The position numbers and the translations under genes are program-made. A stretch of DNA of 64,000 nucleotides, from contig NZ_LFVY01000012.1 in assembly GCF_001050155.1 (NCBI RefSeq), positions 62,001 through 126,000 of the forward strand. The letters run 5' to 3'. Positions 46,803 through 56,475 of this stretch are shown here, one piece after another. A model generated the notes under the pieces. It searched no databases and had not been told where the DNA came from. It worked only from the letters and a program-made list of their open reading frames with translations. The stretch's first letter is position 1. The number at the start of each line of letters is the position of its first letter. The stretch comes from Nitratireductor soli. Its GTDB lineage: Bacteria; Pseudomonadota; Alphaproteobacteria; Rhizobiales; Rhizobiaceae.

Positions 46803-47591
46803 ATGGCAGGAACAGACAAACAGCAGGACATGCTCGCGGAAGGCCCGGCGATCATTCTGGTGGAGCCGCAACTGGGCGAGAACATCGGCATGGTGGCGCG
46901 CGCCATGGCCAATTTCGGCCTCGGCGAGCTGCGGCTGGTGAGCCCGCGCGATGGCTGGCCGAACGAAAAGGCCCGCGCGGCGGCAAGCCGCGCCGACCAT
47001 GTGATCGACGCGGCGGTGATGTTCGACGATACCGCCGGCGCCATTGCCGACCTCAATTTCGTCTATGCCACGACGGCGCGCCCACGCGACAATTTCAAGC
47101 CCGTGCGCGGTCCGGTCGAGGCGGCCGGCGAACTGCGAACCCGGTTCGCCGCCGGGCAGAAGACGGGCATCCTGTTTGGCCGCGAGCGCTGGGGGCTGAC
47201 CAATGAGGAGGTGGCGCTGGCCGACGAAATCGTCACCTTTCCGGTCAACCCGGCCTTCGCCTCGCTCAACATCGCGCAGGCCGTGCTGCTCATGTCCTAT
47301 GAATGGATGAAGACCGGCGATCAGGCGGTTCGGCCCGTGGAAAGCCGGCCCGAACCTGCCGCCAAACAGCACGTTGAAAGCCTTGTCGCCTATCTCGACC
47401 GGGTGCTTGATGAGCGCGGCTATTTCCGCACCGAGGCCAAGAAGCCGAAGATGATCGAGAATCTGCGTACGCTCGTGACACGGCCGGGTTTCACTGTCGA
47501 GGAACTGGCCGTTCTGCGCGGCGTGCTCACCTCGCTGGAAAAGTTTTCGCCGAGGAAGCCGCGCGGCTCGGGCGCGCCCGATGCGGGGTAG
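46803..47591 (+). CDS. trmJ: SPOUT tRNA/rRNA methyltransferase, TrmJ-like
   Basis: 262 aa. Knotted SPOUT domain in the first 165 residues with [38 protein letters not shown] (motif 2) and [19 protein letters not shown] (motif 3); helical C-terminal extension ([18 protein letters not shown]) as in TrmJ, which makes 2'-O-methyl C/U32 in tRNA. It starts a group trmJ-murI (4 bp apart), then rpsD. Confidence 0.92.
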   Translation: MAGTDKQQDMLAEGPAIILVEPQLGENIGMVARAMANFGLGELRLVSPRDGWPNEKARAAASRADHVIDAAVMFDDTAGAIADLNFVYATTARPRDNFKPVRGPVEAAGELRTRFAAGQKTGILFGRERWGLTNEEVALADEIVTFPVNPAFASLNIAQAVLLMSYEWMKTGDQAVRPVESRPEPAAKQHVESLVAYLDRVLDERGYFRTEAKKPKMIENLRTLVTRPGFTVEELAVLRGVLTSLEKFSPRKPRGSGAPDAG

Positions 47592-47595
47592 GGAC

Positions 47596-48429
47596 ATGAA
47601 CCTGGATACGAACCGGGACAGGGACAACCGGCCGATCCTGTTCTTCGATTCGGGCATTGGCGGGCTGTCGGTGGTCAAGGAGGCGCGCATCCTCCTGCCG
47701 GGCCGGCCTTATGTCTATGTCGCCGACGATGCGGCGTTCCCCTATGGCGCGTGGGAGGAGGCGTCCCTTCTCGAGCGCATGGTCGCCCTGTTTGCCGAAC
47801 TGATCGACACGCACCGGCCGGTGATGACGGTGATTGCCTGCAACACGGCCTCGACGCTGGCCATCCACCGCCTGCGCGAGGCCTTTCCGGCCGAGATATT
47901 CGTCGGCACGGTGCCGGCCATCAAGCCGGCCGCCGAGCGCACGCGCTCGGGTCTCGTCTCCGTGCTTGCCACGCCGGGCACGGTGAGGCGGCAATACACG
48001 CGCGACCTGATCCGCGACTACGCCAGCCAGTGCCATGTGCGGCTGGTCGGCAGTGAGACCCTTGCCGGGCTTGCCGAGCAATATATGCGCGAGGGGTTCG
48101 TCGACGAGGCCGCGGTGGGCGCCGAAATCGCCCCCTGCTTCGTCGAACAGGATGGTCGCCGCACCGATATCGTCGTGCTTGCCTGCACGCATTATCCCTT
48201 TCTGGTCAACCGCATGCGCAAGACGGCGCCCTGGCCGGTCGACTGGATCGACACTTCGGAGGCCATCGCCCGCCGTGCGCTGTCGCTTGCCGCCGATCTG
48301 CCGCCCCCTGGCGGCGAGGGCGTTCCGCCCTCAGGTGGAGAAGGCATCGTCGACCGGGCGCATTTCACCTCGGGCACGCCGGCGCCGGCGCTGCGCCGCC
48401 TGTTGTCCGGCTTTGGCTTCCAGTTCTGA
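47596..48429 (+). CDS. murI: Glutamate racemase
   Basis: Makes D-glutamate for peptidoglycan. 277 aa. N-terminal [23 protein letters not shown], first catalytic Cys in [12 protein letters not shown], second in [12 protein letters not shown], with [11 protein letters not shown]. Start ATG 47596 with GTAGGGAC upstream, 4 bp after the trmJ stop. A proline/glycine-rich insertion ([15 protein letters not shown]) lies near the C-terminus and is unusual. Confidence 0.95.
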   Translation: MNLDTNRDRDNRPILFFDSGIGGLSVVKEARILLPGRPYVYVADDAAFPYGAWEEASLLERMVALFAELIDTHRPVMTVIACNTASTLAIHRLREAFPAEIFVGTVPAIKPAAERTRSGLVSVLATPGTVRRQYTRDLIRDYASQCHVRLVGSETLAGLAEQYMREGFVDEAAVGAEIAPCFVEQDGRRTDIVVLACTHYPFLVNRMRKTAPWPVDWIDTSEAIARRALSLAADLPPPGGEGVPPSGGEGIVDRAHFTSGTPAPALRRLLSGFGFQF

Positions 48430-48677
48430 TCGTCCCCCTGGCGCGGCGATGAAATGCCTCGCGGCGCGCGCCGGTTGACTTTCGCCATCCTTTGGCCTAG
48501 TGACCCGGCATGCGCGATGGCTGATCGGCCGCCGCGCTTTTTGACGTGTCCCGTGGGCAAGGCCGCATAGCGTGCGTGGCTTGCCCTGTCAGGTCTCGAA
48601 AAAGGAGACCAGAGGAGGGCGCGTTTCCTTCATCCGGAGCATGAGCTTCCGGGTATATTTGTTTGAAAGGGAATGCG

Positions 48678-49295
48678 ATGAGCAAGCGCCAATCCGCGAA
48701 GTACAAGCTCGACCGCCGTCTTGGCGAAAACATCTGGGGTCGTCCGAAGTCCCCGGTCAACCGCCGTGAATACGGCCCCGGCCAGCACGGCCAGCGCCGC
48801 AAGGGCAAGCTGTCGGATTTCGGTCTGCAGCTGCGCGCCAAGCAGAAGCTGAAGGGCCATTACGGCGATATTTCGGAAAAACAGTTCCGCAAGACCTATG
48901 ACGAGGCGAACCGCCGCAAGGGCGACACCAACGAGAACCTGATCGGTCTCCTGGAATCGCGCCTCGACGCGCTGGTCTACCGCGCCAAGTTCGTGCCGAC
49001 GATTTTTGCCGCACGCCAGTTCGTCAACCATGGCCACATCCTGGTCAATGGCCGCCGCGTCAACATCCCGTCCTACCGCTGCAAGGCGGGCGACGTGATC
49101 GAGATCAAGGAAAAGTCCAGGCAGCTCGCCATCGTTCTGGAAGCCGTCCAGCTCGCCGAACGCGACGTGCCGGATTATGTCGAAGCCGACCACAACAAGA
49201 TGACCGCGAAGTTCGTTCGCGTTCCGGCCATTTCCGATGTGCCCTACGCGGTGCATATGGAGCCGAACCTGGTTGTCGAGTACTACTCGCGCTGA
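48678..49295 (+). CDS. rpsD: 30S ribosomal protein S4 (uS4)
   Basis: 205 aa. N-terminal [40 protein letters not shown], then the S4 RNA-binding domain ([40 protein letters not shown]). The zinc Cys knuckle of some S4 proteins is absent. Binds 16S rRNA 5' domain; a primary assembly protein. SD GGGA. In alphaproteobacteria rpsD is away from the alpha operon, as here. Terminator 29 bp after the stop. Confidence 0.99.
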   Translation: MSKRQSAKYKLDRRLGENIWGRPKSPVNRREYGPGQHGQRRKGKLSDFGLQLRAKQKLKGHYGDISEKQFRKTYDEANRRKGDTNENLIGLLESRLDALVYRAKFVPTIFAARQFVNHGHILVNGRRVNIPSYRCKAGDVIEIKEKSRQLAIVLEAVQLAERDVPDYVEADHNKMTAKFVRVPAISDVPYAVHMEPNLVVEYYSR

Positions 49296-49323
49296 TAGGT
49301 TCCAACCGGTAATTCTATGGGGG

Positions 49324-49356
49324 GCGCCCAGCCATCGGCCGGGCGCTTCTTTTTTT
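49324..49356 (+). terminator. Rho-independent terminator of rpsD
   Basis: GCGCCC-AGCC-ATC-GGCC-GGGCGC stem followed by TTCTTTTTTTT. Confidence 0.9.
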
Positions 49357-49360
49357 GACT

Positions 49361-49416
49361 ATAACATTTGCCGTCGGGTGGAATCACCTGACGTCTGCAT
49401 GAATGCAGAAAAACAA
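49361..49416 (+). repeat. Two-hairpin palindromic repeat, family A, copy 9
   Basis: Hairpin 2 is CTGCAT-GA-ATGCAG: both arms changed together relative to CCGCAT/ATGCGG, a compensatory pair. Hairpin 1 GTCGGGTG/CACCTGAC has one G-U-type deviation. Directly after the rpsD terminator. Confidence 0.9.
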
Positions 49417-49448
49417 TGAGATAGACCGGGAAACGAAACGGTGCGCGG

Positions 49449-50939
49449 ATGAACAGCCTCGTGAAAGCGCCGGGTGCCCAGATCGCCCTTCTGCTGATCT
49501 TCTTCGTGGCCCTGTGGACCGTCTATGCGACATGGACGCAGCTCAATCTCGACGGTTTCGGCGACATGCTGGAGAACTATTCCTGGGGCATTGCCTGGCA
49601 GAACGGCTATTTCAAGCATCCGCCCCTGTTCGCCTGGATCACCGCCGCCTGGTTCACCGTTTTGCCGCGTGCCGACTGGGCCTACTACCTCCTGTCGGCG
49701 CTGAACAGCGCGGCGCTGCTCCTTGCCAGCTGGCGCATCGCCGTGCGGTTTCTCGATCCATGGCGCGCCGTCCTGTCGACGGCGCTGTTCTTCTTCCTGC
49801 CGCCGGTCACCTTCCTTGCCCTCAAATACAACGCCAACGCAGCGATGCTGCCGCTCTGGGCAGGCACGGTGCTGTTCTATCTTCGCTTTCTTGAAAAGCG
49901 CCAGCTCCTCGACGCCATCGTGCTCGGCGCACTGGCGGCCGCCTCGGTGCTGACGAAATACTATTCGGGCGCGCTTCTGGGGGCGATCTGCCTGCATATG
50001 CTGTTCGACCGCGAAGCGCGTCCGCTGTTTGCCGGCGCCGGCGTGTGGGTCGCCAGCCTGGTGTTCGTTATGCTGATAGCACCGCACGCGATCTGGCTGG
50101 TGCAGAATGATTTCCTGCCGCTTTCCTATGCCGCCGAACAGGGCAACGGCTCGGCGCTGGCCGGGTTGTCATCCGCGCCGCGTTTCATCGGCGCGCTGCT
50201 CGCCTACCTGTTACCGGTCATCCTGGTGCTGATGATCGCCATATTGCGCAATGGCCGGGGAGCCTGGTTCGAGACCCGCCAGTTCAACGCGCTTCGCCAT
50301 ACGCTTTTGGGACGAGCGTTGCTGTGGACCAATTTCGGCTCGCTGGTGCTGACATTGCTGCTTGGTCTGGTGTTCGCCGTGCAATTCAGTTCGGTCTGGG
50401 CGCTGCCGCTTTATTTCTCGGCGCCGATCTTTCTCATGATGTTTGTCCGGCCTGGCCGGCTGGAGGCGCAAAAGCCTGCCATTCCAGCGGCGGTTGTCAT
50501 ATATGGCGCCTGCCTCCTGGCGTTGTCGCCGCTCATCCTGCGCGAGGAGGCCAAGGACACCTCCAACTACAATTCAGTGCCCGTCAAGGCCATCGCCCTG
50601 GCCATCGACCAGGCGTGGGCCGGGCGCATCGGCACGCCTTTGGCTTACGTGGCCGGCGACAAGATCCTGGCAAGCGGGACGACCTTCTATGCGCCGTCGC
50701 GCCCCTATTCGATGCAGAACAATGCGTTCGACCTGACGCCCTGGGTCAGCGAACAGGACATTGCACGCCACGGCATCGTCATCGCCTGTTTCAAGGAACA
50801 GGCCTCCTGCATCAAGCGGGCAAAGGGTTTTCCCATCAAGGTAAGCGCTGAAGACGCGCTGACCGTACCCGGCTTCAATGCCGAAAAGATGTGGGAAATC
50901 GAGCTGTTCTTCATCCCGCCGGCAAGTCGGGCATCCTGA
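49449..50939 (+). CDS. GT39 family (ArnT/PMT-like) membrane glycosyltransferase
   Basis: 496 aa, about twelve membrane segments. First periplasmic loop LNLDGFGDMLENYSWG holds the acidic pair of GT-C enzymes; HPPLFAWITAAWF follows. ArnT, FlmK and LgmB of this family move a sugar from polyprenyl phosphate to lipid A; substrates vary. A soluble C-terminal domain of about 100 residues is present. It faces the GtrA-ChbG-GT2 genes, which would make and flip the donor (inference). SD not strong; ATG 49449 is close to the repeat. Confidence 0.85.
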   Translation: MNSLVKAPGAQIALLLIFFVALWTVYATWTQLNLDGFGDMLENYSWGIAWQNGYFKHPPLFAWITAAWFTVLPRADWAYYLLSALNSAALLLASWRIAVRFLDPWRAVLSTALFFFLPPVTFLALKYNANAAMLPLWAGTVLFYLRFLEKRQLLDAIVLGALAAASVLTKYYSGALLGAICLHMLFDREARPLFAGAGVWVASLVFVMLIAPHAIWLVQNDFLPLSYAAEQGNGSALAGLSSAPRFIGALLAYLLPVILVLMIAILRNGRGAWFETRQFNALRHTLLGRALLWTNFGSLVLTLLLGLVFAVQFSSVWALPLYFSAPIFLMMFVRPGRLEAQKPAIPAAVVIYGACLLALSPLILREEAKDTSNYNSVPVKAIALAIDQAWAGRIGTPLAYVAGDKILASGTTFYAPSRPYSMQNNAFDLTPWVSEQDIARHGIVIACFKEQASCIKRAKGFPIKVSAEDALTVPGFNAEKMWEIELFFIPPASRAS

Positions 50940-50970
50940 TCCGAAGAGGTCTTGGCTCTGTTCTATCTCA

Positions 50971-51028
50971 TTGTTTTTCCGCATTTATGCGGACGTCAGG
51001 TGAAACCACCTGACTGCAAAATGCTCTA
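50971..51028 (-). repeat. Two-hairpin palindromic repeat, family A, copy 10 (reverse)
   Basis: TTGTTTTTCCGCATTTATGC, then GTCAGGTG-AAAC-CACCTGAC, then TGCAAAATGCTCTA. Stems are perfect. Its TAG (plus CTA at 51026-51028) is the gtrA stop codon. It separates the convergent GT39 and gtrA genes. Confidence 0.92.
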
Positions 51029-51427
51029 AACCAGCCGGTCCTCGATCGACCAGCGCGCGGCGAAGAAATTGAGCACCGCGCCGACGGCAATGCCGATCAG
51101 CTTGGCCGCGAAGACGCCGGTCAGCGGTGGCAGGATGAGCACGGCCAGGCTGGAGGAACCCAGCGAGATGATGCTGCCGCTGAGCGCGAACCGGGCAAAC
51201 GACGAGCGCCGCCCGACGGTCTCAGCCTGCACGAAGGTCCAGCGCGAATTGACCGCGAAGGAAAAGACGACAGCCACCGCCCAGGCGAGGACATTGGCAA
51301 GCAAGGGCGGCACGGCAAGAAGAACAAGGCCGCTGAAGGCGGCGAAATCGATCAGCGAATTGGCAATTCCGACCATTGCGAAGCGGCGCAGCTTGACCGG
51401 CAGGGATGGGCGTGCGCCGTCATTCAT
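51026..51427 (-). CDS. GtrA family membrane protein
   Basis: 133 aa, four predicted membrane segments with the family motifs FAMVGIANSLIDFAAFSGLV and AVNSRWTFVQ (residues 60-70). GtrA proteins are proposed to flip polyprenyl-phosphate sugars to the periplasm. The start overlaps the deacetylase stop by 8 bp. Last gene of GT2-ChbG-GtrA. Stop codon inside a family A repeat. Confidence 0.92.
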   Translation of the reverse strand: MNDGARPSLPVKLRRFAMVGIANSLIDFAAFSGLVLLAVPPLLANVLAWAVAVVFSFAVNSRWTFVQAETVGRRSSFARFALSGSIISLGSSSLAVLILPPLTGVFAAKLIGIAVGAVLNFFAARWSIEDRLV

Positions 51428-52238
51428 CGGAGGTCCCCATCAGGACCAGACCCGCCGCATCGAGACGGGTCGGCAGGCCCTCTGCGGCGAGTGCTGCAGC
51501 CTCTTCCTCGCGCGCGTCCGTGAAGATGTCGCGTGCCCGCAGCAAATCGTCGACCTGGCCCGGATGGCACATGATGACGCTGCCGTCCGGCGCGCTCTTC
51601 AGGAAAAGGTCGAGCGCTGCGCCGAACGCGCCGCTGCGCCGCCAGTCATAGAAACCGCAAAGCGGCCCGTTGATGCGGAATCCGTGCCGACGCATCTGCG
51701 TGTCGAAACCGCGCGCCAGAAGCCGGGCGAAGACGATCTTGGCCGTCACGCCGGCGGGTGCCGCCTTGAGCGTCGGCGCGCCGCGCAGCCAGGGTCTCTC
51801 GTCGGGCATTCCGGAAAACCGCGTCATCAGCCAGCGCCGGGCGGGCGGCAGGAAATGCACATGCTGATGCCCGTCGATGAACGCTGGATCACGGCCGAAC
51901 GCCTGCCGGAAACGGGCAAGTTGTGCGTCCGCTTCGGCGAAGATGGCCTCGTCGTTAGGGCGAGCGCTGGCGGCGATCAGCCGCTTCAGGCCGGGCATGG
52001 TCCGGCCGTCGGAGAGAGCCGGGAAATCGGTCAGTGTGAGATGCATGCCGATGGCGAATGGGCCGTCGAGCGTCGCGAGGGCCCGTGCCTCGCCATCCCA
52101 ATCGTTAAACAGCGTCATGCAGCCCGTGCCGCTCAGGCGGTGCTGCAGCAGCAACGCCCGGATTGCCGCGCTGACGCCCGGCGACAGGCCGTAATCGTCG
52201 GCGATCAGCCAGGCACGGCGCAGCTTCCGCATCGTCAT
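51420..52238 (-). CDS. ChbG/YdjC (NaxD-like) deacetylase
   Basis: 272 aa. YdjC-fold metal deacetylase motifs: [17 protein letters not shown] (Asp-Asp), [15 protein letters not shown] (His), [17 protein letters not shown] (His-x-His) and [12 protein letters not shown] (His). Known family members deacetylate chitooligosaccharides or, as NaxD/LgmC, undecaprenyl-phosphate N-acetylhexosamine before lipid A transfer. Start ATG overlaps the GT2 stop (ATGA). Position between a GT2 and GtrA argues for a lipid-linked sugar. Confidence 0.88.
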   Translation of the reverse strand: MTMRKLRRAWLIADDYGLSPGVSAAIRALLLQHRLSGTGCMTLFNDWDGEARALATLDGPFAIGMHLTLTDFPALSDGRTMPGLKRLIAASARPNDEAIFAEADAQLARFRQAFGRDPAFIDGHQHVHFLPPARRWLMTRFSGMPDERPWLRGAPTLKAAPAGVTAKIVFARLLARGFDTQMRRHGFRINGPLCGFYDWRRSGAFGAALDLFLKSAPDGSVIMCHPGQVDDLLRARDIFTDAREEEAAALAAEGLPTRLDAAGLVLMGTSDE

Positions 52239-53224
52239 CCGTGCTGCCTGGCGGACTTGCGCTCGCCAGGCGCCTTCTCTGCCTGCGAATGGGTGAGAGA
52301 CTTGACGATGTAGTTCGGACGGTTCTTCGCTTCGCTCAGCGCCGACCAGACATATTCGCCGACCAGGCCGGTCAGCGCCAGGTTGAGACCGCCCAGCACC
52401 AGAACCGCGACCATGAGGCTGGGATAGCCGGGCACGGCGACGCCGGTGAACAGCACTTCGAGCAGGATCTTGAGGCCGTAGAGAAAACCGAGCAAGGCGA
52501 CGCCCGCCCCGAACAGCGAGACGACACGCAGCGGCACGACGGAAAACGAGGTGAAGCCTTCGAGCGAGAAGGCGATCAGCTTGCGCCGCGACCATTTGCT
52601 GGCTCCGCCCTGGCGTTCGGCCGGCCGGTATTGGATGCGTTCCTGCTTGAAACCGGCCCAGGCATAGAGCCCCTTGTTGAAGCGGCGCTGGTCGCGCAAC
52701 TGGCGCATGGCGGCGGCAAAACGGTGCGTCATGACGCGGAAATCACCGGCATTGGCCGGAATCTCGTAGCGCTGTCCCATATTGATCAGGTAATAGAAGC
52801 CCTGCGCCATCCAGCGGCCGAGCGACTGGCTCTCGTTCCGATCGGCGCGCACGGCGTAGACCATATCGAGCTCCGGATCGGCGAGGAGGCGCCCGATCAT
52901 GTCCAGCGCCACCTCGTTGGTGTGCTGCAGATCGGCATCCATCAACAGCACGTAATCGCCATCGGCATGGTCGAGGCCGGCCAGAATGGCGCTCTCCTTG
53001 CCGAAATTGCGCGACAGGCGCACCAGCGTCCAGCGGCCGCTCATATGCTCTTCGTAGAGAGCGGCGCCGCCATCGGTGCTGCCGTCGTCGATCAGGACGA
53101 AGCCGGTGTCCAGTCCAAAGCGCGCCTCTGCCTCGGCGGCGAGTTTCGCGGCCACGGCGCAGAACTCTGTCGCGGTCTCCCGTTCATTCAAGAACGGTAC
53201 CAGAATGTCGAGCCGCTTGCCCAC
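52235..53224 (-). CDS. GT2 polyprenyl-phosphate glycosyltransferase (ArnC/GtrB/FlmF-like)
   Basis: 329 aa. Catalytic GT-A domain: [50 protein letters not shown] (DAD metal site) and [19 protein letters not shown]; two C-terminal membrane segments ([40 protein letters not shown]) as in dolichyl/undecaprenyl-phosphate sugar synthases. GTG start at 53224 is set by AAGGAG 8 bp upstream; the TTG directly after the SD is too close. First gene of the GT2-ChbG-GtrA operon, divergent from ttcA. Confidence 0.9.
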   Translation of the reverse strand: MGKRLDILVPFLNERETATEFCAVAAKLAAEAEARFGLDTGFVLIDDGSTDGGAALYEEHMSGRWTLVRLSRNFGKESAILAGLDHADGDYVLLMDADLQHTNEVALDMIGRLLADPELDMVYAVRADRNESQSLGRWMAQGFYYLINMGQRYEIPANAGDFRVMTHRFAAAMRQLRDQRRFNKGLYAWAGFKQERIQYRPAERQGGASKWSRRKLIAFSLEGFTSFSVVPLRVVSLFGAGVALLGFLYGLKILLEVLFTGVAVPGYPSLMVAVLVLGGLNLALTGLVGEYVWSALSEAKNRPNYIVKSLTHSQAEKAPGERKSARQHG

Positions 53225-53326
53225 GCGCGCCAATCTCCTTCGATCCGTTTATGCCGGCAGAAAGTTGAAAATGCCTATTCGTTAAGTCGCCTTGCCGCAA
53301 GGCTTCTGATAGGGAGGGGCGATTTC

Positions 53327-54247
53327 ATGAGTTTCGATGAAGGCCGGCCCATGCACAAGCTTTTGGCGAAAAAGACAGAACAGGCCCAATCTGGCGACAA
53401 CGAGACGGCGGCCGGCGGCGATGTCCCGTCCTTCTTCAAGGATGCGCCGGCAACCGTCGAGTTCAACAAGCTGCGCAAGCGCCTGTTGCGCAATGTGCGC
53501 CAGGCGATCGAGGATTTCGCCATGGCAAGGCCTGGCGAACGCTGGCTGGTGGCGCTGTCGGGCGGCAAGGATTCCTATGGCCTCCTGGCAATGCTGATGG
53601 ATATGCAGTGGCGCGGCCTGCTGCCGGTCGAGCTGCTGGCCTGCAATCTCGACCAGGGTCAGCCGAATTTTCCAAAGCACATCCTGCCCGATTATCTGGG
53701 AAAACTCGGCGTGCCGCATCGCATCGAGTATCGCGATACCTATTCCGTGGTGACGGAGAAGCTTCCCGAGGCCAGCACCTATTGCTCGCTTTGCTCGCGG
53801 CTTCGGCGCGGTCATCTTTATCGGATCGCCCGCGAAGAGGGGTGCGCGGCCCTGGTGCTCGGCCATCACCGCGAGGACATTCTCGAAACCTTCTTCATGA
53901 ACCTGTTCCACGGCGGCAGGCTGGCGGCCATGCCGCCGAAGCTGATCAATGACGAGGGTGACGTGATGGTGCTGCGGCCGCTCAGCTATTGCGCCGAGGC
54001 GGATCTGGCGAAGTTTGCCGACGCCATGCGCTTCCCCATCATTCCCTGCGATCTATGCGGCAGCCAGGACGGCCTGCAGCGCAATGCCATGAAAGCGATG
54101 CTGAGCGATATCGAGGCGCGCATGCCGGGCCGCAAGGAAACGATGATCCGGGCGCTCACTCATGTCCGCCCGTCTCATCTTCTCGACCGCGACCTGTTCG
54201 ATTTCGCCGGGCTTACACCGGCGGCCCGTCTCACACCGGTGGATTGA
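53327..54247 (+). CDS. ttcA: tRNA 2-thiocytidine(32) synthetase TtcA
   Basis: Thiolates C32 of some tRNAs with a 4Fe-4S cluster. 306 aa. PP-loop [27 protein letters not shown], cluster Cys pair [35 protein letters not shown], and [24 protein letters not shown] 53327 is preceded by AGGGAGGGGCGATTTC; a shorter start at 53351 is possible. Its last 17 bp overlap the end of the convergent MFS gene. Confidence 0.95.
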   Translation: MSFDEGRPMHKLLAKKTEQAQSGDNETAAGGDVPSFFKDAPATVEFNKLRKRLLRNVRQAIEDFAMARPGERWLVALSGGKDSYGLLAMLMDMQWRGLLPVELLACNLDQGQPNFPKHILPDYLGKLGVPHRIEYRDTYSVVTEKLPEASTYCSLCSRLRRGHLYRIAREEGCAALVLGHHREDILETFFMNLFHGGRLAAMPPKLINDEGDVMVLRPLSYCAEADLAKFADAMRFPIIPCDLCGSQDGLQRNAMKAMLSDIEARMPGRKETMIRALTHVRPSHLLDRDLFDFAGLTPAARLTPVD

Positions 54248-55475
54248 TCGGCTGGAACAGCCGGCCGCGCTCGCCGATCAAGACCAGGATCAGCCCGCAA
54301 AGGCCCGCCAGGAAATAACCGGCCGCCAGCGGCACCGTCGATCCATCGAACGCCTGTCCGATCAGTGCGCCAAACAAGCCGCCGCCCAGCGTGGTGATGA
54401 AGCCTTGCGTGGCGGCCGCGGTGCCGGCCACATGGCCGAGCGGCTCCATGGCGATGGAGTTGAAGTTGGCGCCCACCCAGCCGAACTGAAACATCGCCAG
54501 GGAGAAGAGGATGAAGAACAGGGCGAACGGCATGATGCCCAGGTAAGCCATCGTCAGCCAGACGAGATTGACCAGCGTGAAGCCGATCAGCGCCCCGTGC
54601 GACAGACGGCGCATGCCGATGCGGCCGACCAGGCGTGAATTGGTGAAGGACGACACCGCCATCAGCCCGGCACCGATGGCGAACAGGATCGGGAACCAGT
54701 CGGCCATGTCGAATGCGTCCGTGTAGATCTGCTGCGCCGAGCTGATGAAGCCGAACAGGGCGCCGAAGATGCAGGTCGTCGCCAGCGTGTAGCAAAGCGC
54801 GACACGGTTGGTCAGCACATAGCCGAAACCCTGGGTGACGGAGGCGAAGGTCAGTGGCCGCCGGTTTTCCGGTGCCAGGGTTTCGGGCAGGCGGATCGCC
54901 GCCCAGGTGCCGAAGACCAGCGCCAGAACGGCGGTTGCCAGGAAAATCTCCGGCCAGTCGCCGAACATCATGATCAACTGGCCGATGCTCGGCGCGATGA
55001 CCGGGATGACCATGAACACCATCATCACCAACGATAAAACTTCGGCCATCTGCCGCCCGCCGAACACGTCGCGGATCGCCGAAATGGCGATGACGCGCGT
55101 CGTCGCGGCGCCGATGCCCTGCACGAGCCGCAGGACCAGCATGGTCTCGAAACTGGGGGCGTATGCAGCGGCAAGCCCCGCGCCGATGTAAAGGGCGAGG
55201 CCGAGAAACAGCGGCGCACGCCGGCCGAAACGATCGGAGATCGGCCCGAAGACAAGCTGCCCGCCGCCGAGGCCGACGACATAGGCCGTAACGATATACT
55301 GCCGCGAATTCTCGTCATGCACGCCGAGCGCCGCGCCGATCTGCTGCAGCGCCGGCAGCATGATGTCGATGGCCAGCGCGTTGAGCGCCATCAAGGCGGC
55401 GGCCAGCGCGATGAATTCCGCACGACCGAGGGAGTGCGCCGGTTTGGCGGCTTCTTCCGCGACGGGGTTTTCCAT
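54231..55475 (-). CDS. MFS drug-efflux transporter, Bcr/CflA family
   Basis: 414 aa, 12 segments. Family start [27 protein letters not shown] region, loop 2-3 motif [18 protein letters not shown], and [19 protein letters not shown] in TM4-5 are Bcr/CflA-like. Proton-driven export of drugs such as bicyclomycin is the family role; substrate here unknown. SD GGAGAG before ATG 55475. Converges with ttcA and overlaps its 3' end by 17 bp. Confidence 0.92.
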   Translation of the reverse strand: MENPVAEEAAKPAHSLGRAEFIALAAALMALNALAIDIMLPALQQIGAALGVHDENSRQYIVTAYVVGLGGGQLVFGPISDRFGRRAPLFLGLALYIGAGLAAAYAPSFETMLVLRLVQGIGAATTRVIAISAIRDVFGGRQMAEVLSLVMMVFMVIPVIAPSIGQLIMMFGDWPEIFLATAVLALVFGTWAAIRLPETLAPENRRPLTFASVTQGFGYVLTNRVALCYTLATTCIFGALFGFISSAQQIYTDAFDMADWFPILFAIGAGLMAVSSFTNSRLVGRIGMRRLSHGALIGFTLVNLVWLTMAYLGIMPFALFFILFSLAMFQFGWVGANFNSIAMEPLGHVAGTAAATQGFITTLGGGLFGALIGQAFDGSTVPLAAGYFLAGLCGLILVLIGERGRLFQPINPPV

Positions 55476-55679
55476 GATCGTCTCTCCATCGGTCAAAACG
55501 TGCATTCAAAAAAAGCGCGGTCGGCCGCCCGAACCGACAAGGCTGCCGGGCGCTATCGGACACGCGAAACAAACGCATGCAAAAAACGCAGGCGCGAAAA
55601 AATGCGCCGGCGGTTGCCAGCGCATCGCGCGAGAGGAGGGCGCCCAGGGTCGCGGCGAGCGCGGTCCCGATTGCCCGTG

Positions 55680-56015
55680 TTAGGCGGCGCCCTTGGCGGT
55701 CACGCCTTTTTCATTCAGGAAGGTCTGCAACTCGCCGGCCTGAAACATCTCGCGGACGATGTCGCAACCGCCGACGAACTCACCCTTCACATAGAGCTGC
55801 GGGATGGTTGGCCAGTTCGAATAGTCCTTGATGCCCTGGCGCAATTCATCCGAAGTCAGGATGTTGACGCCTTTGTACTCGACATTCAGATAGTCGAGAA
55901 TCTGCACCACCTGGCCGGAAAAACCGCATTGCGGGAAACCGGGCGTGCCTTTCATGAACACAACGACGTCGCTGCTCTTGACTTCGTTGTCGATGAATTC
56001 GTTGATGCCGCTCAT
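55680..56015 (-). CDS. grxD: Monothiol glutaredoxin (Grx4/GrxD type)
   Basis: 111 aa. CGFS active site in KGTPGFPQCGFSGQVVQIL and glutathione site WPTIPQLYVKGEFVGGCDI. CGFS glutaredoxins hold a 2Fe-2S cluster and work with BolA. SD AAAGGATTTGCG before ATG 56015. bolA lies 125 bp upstream on the same strand, so the functional pair is together. Confidence 0.96.
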   Translation of the reverse strand: MSGINEFIDNEVKSSDVVVFMKGTPGFPQCGFSGQVVQILDYLNVEYKGVNILTSDELRQGIKDYSNWPTIPQLYVKGEFVGGCDIVREMFQAGELQTFLNEKGVTAKGAA

Positions 56016-56140
56016 CGCAAATCCTTTCATGACCGGGGTCAAGACCCGGCACTTCGAATATCAATTGTTATTTATTGCACCATTCGGCGCGGTGCAACGC
56101 CACCCGAAAAATTCTTTCGCTGCGCGCCCAACCGGGGCGC

Positions 56141-56374
56141 TCAGTCCGGTGCGCTGGTCTGCAGCGCCAGCGCGTGCAGAGCCCCGCCCATATTGCCCTT
56201 CAGCGCGTCATAGACCATCTGATGCTGCTGGACGCGCGACTTGCCGCGAAAGCTCTCTGCCACCACCTCGGCGGCGTAGTGATCGCCGTCGCCCGCCAGG
56301 TCGCGAATCGTCACCTTGGCATCCGGGATGCCGTCCTTGATAAGCCGCTCGATGTCAGCCGCGTTCATAGCCAT
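56141..56374 (-). CDS. bolA: BolA family protein
   Basis: 77 aa, short BolA (YrbA/IbaG-like). Motif region DGDHYAAEVVAESFRGKSRV with the His and the helix-turn, then QQHQMVYDALKGNMGGALHALAL (key residues only given here). Binds CGFS glutaredoxin clusters; in rhizobia such pairs affect iron sensing. Start double ATG (MAMNAAD). Between grxD and purL. Confidence 0.93.
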   Translation of the reverse strand: MAMNAADIERLIKDGIPDAKVTIRDLAGDGDHYAAEVVAESFRGKSRVQQHQMVYDALKGNMGGALHALALQTSAPD

Positions 56375-56475
56375 GGGGCAGGGTGTCTCCAAATCATTGC
56401 ACCCTCGAGATATGGTCGCTCGCGCGGGCAAGGTCAATTGCCGGCCGGTGCGCGCCGGCCTCAAACGTCCGCTTC

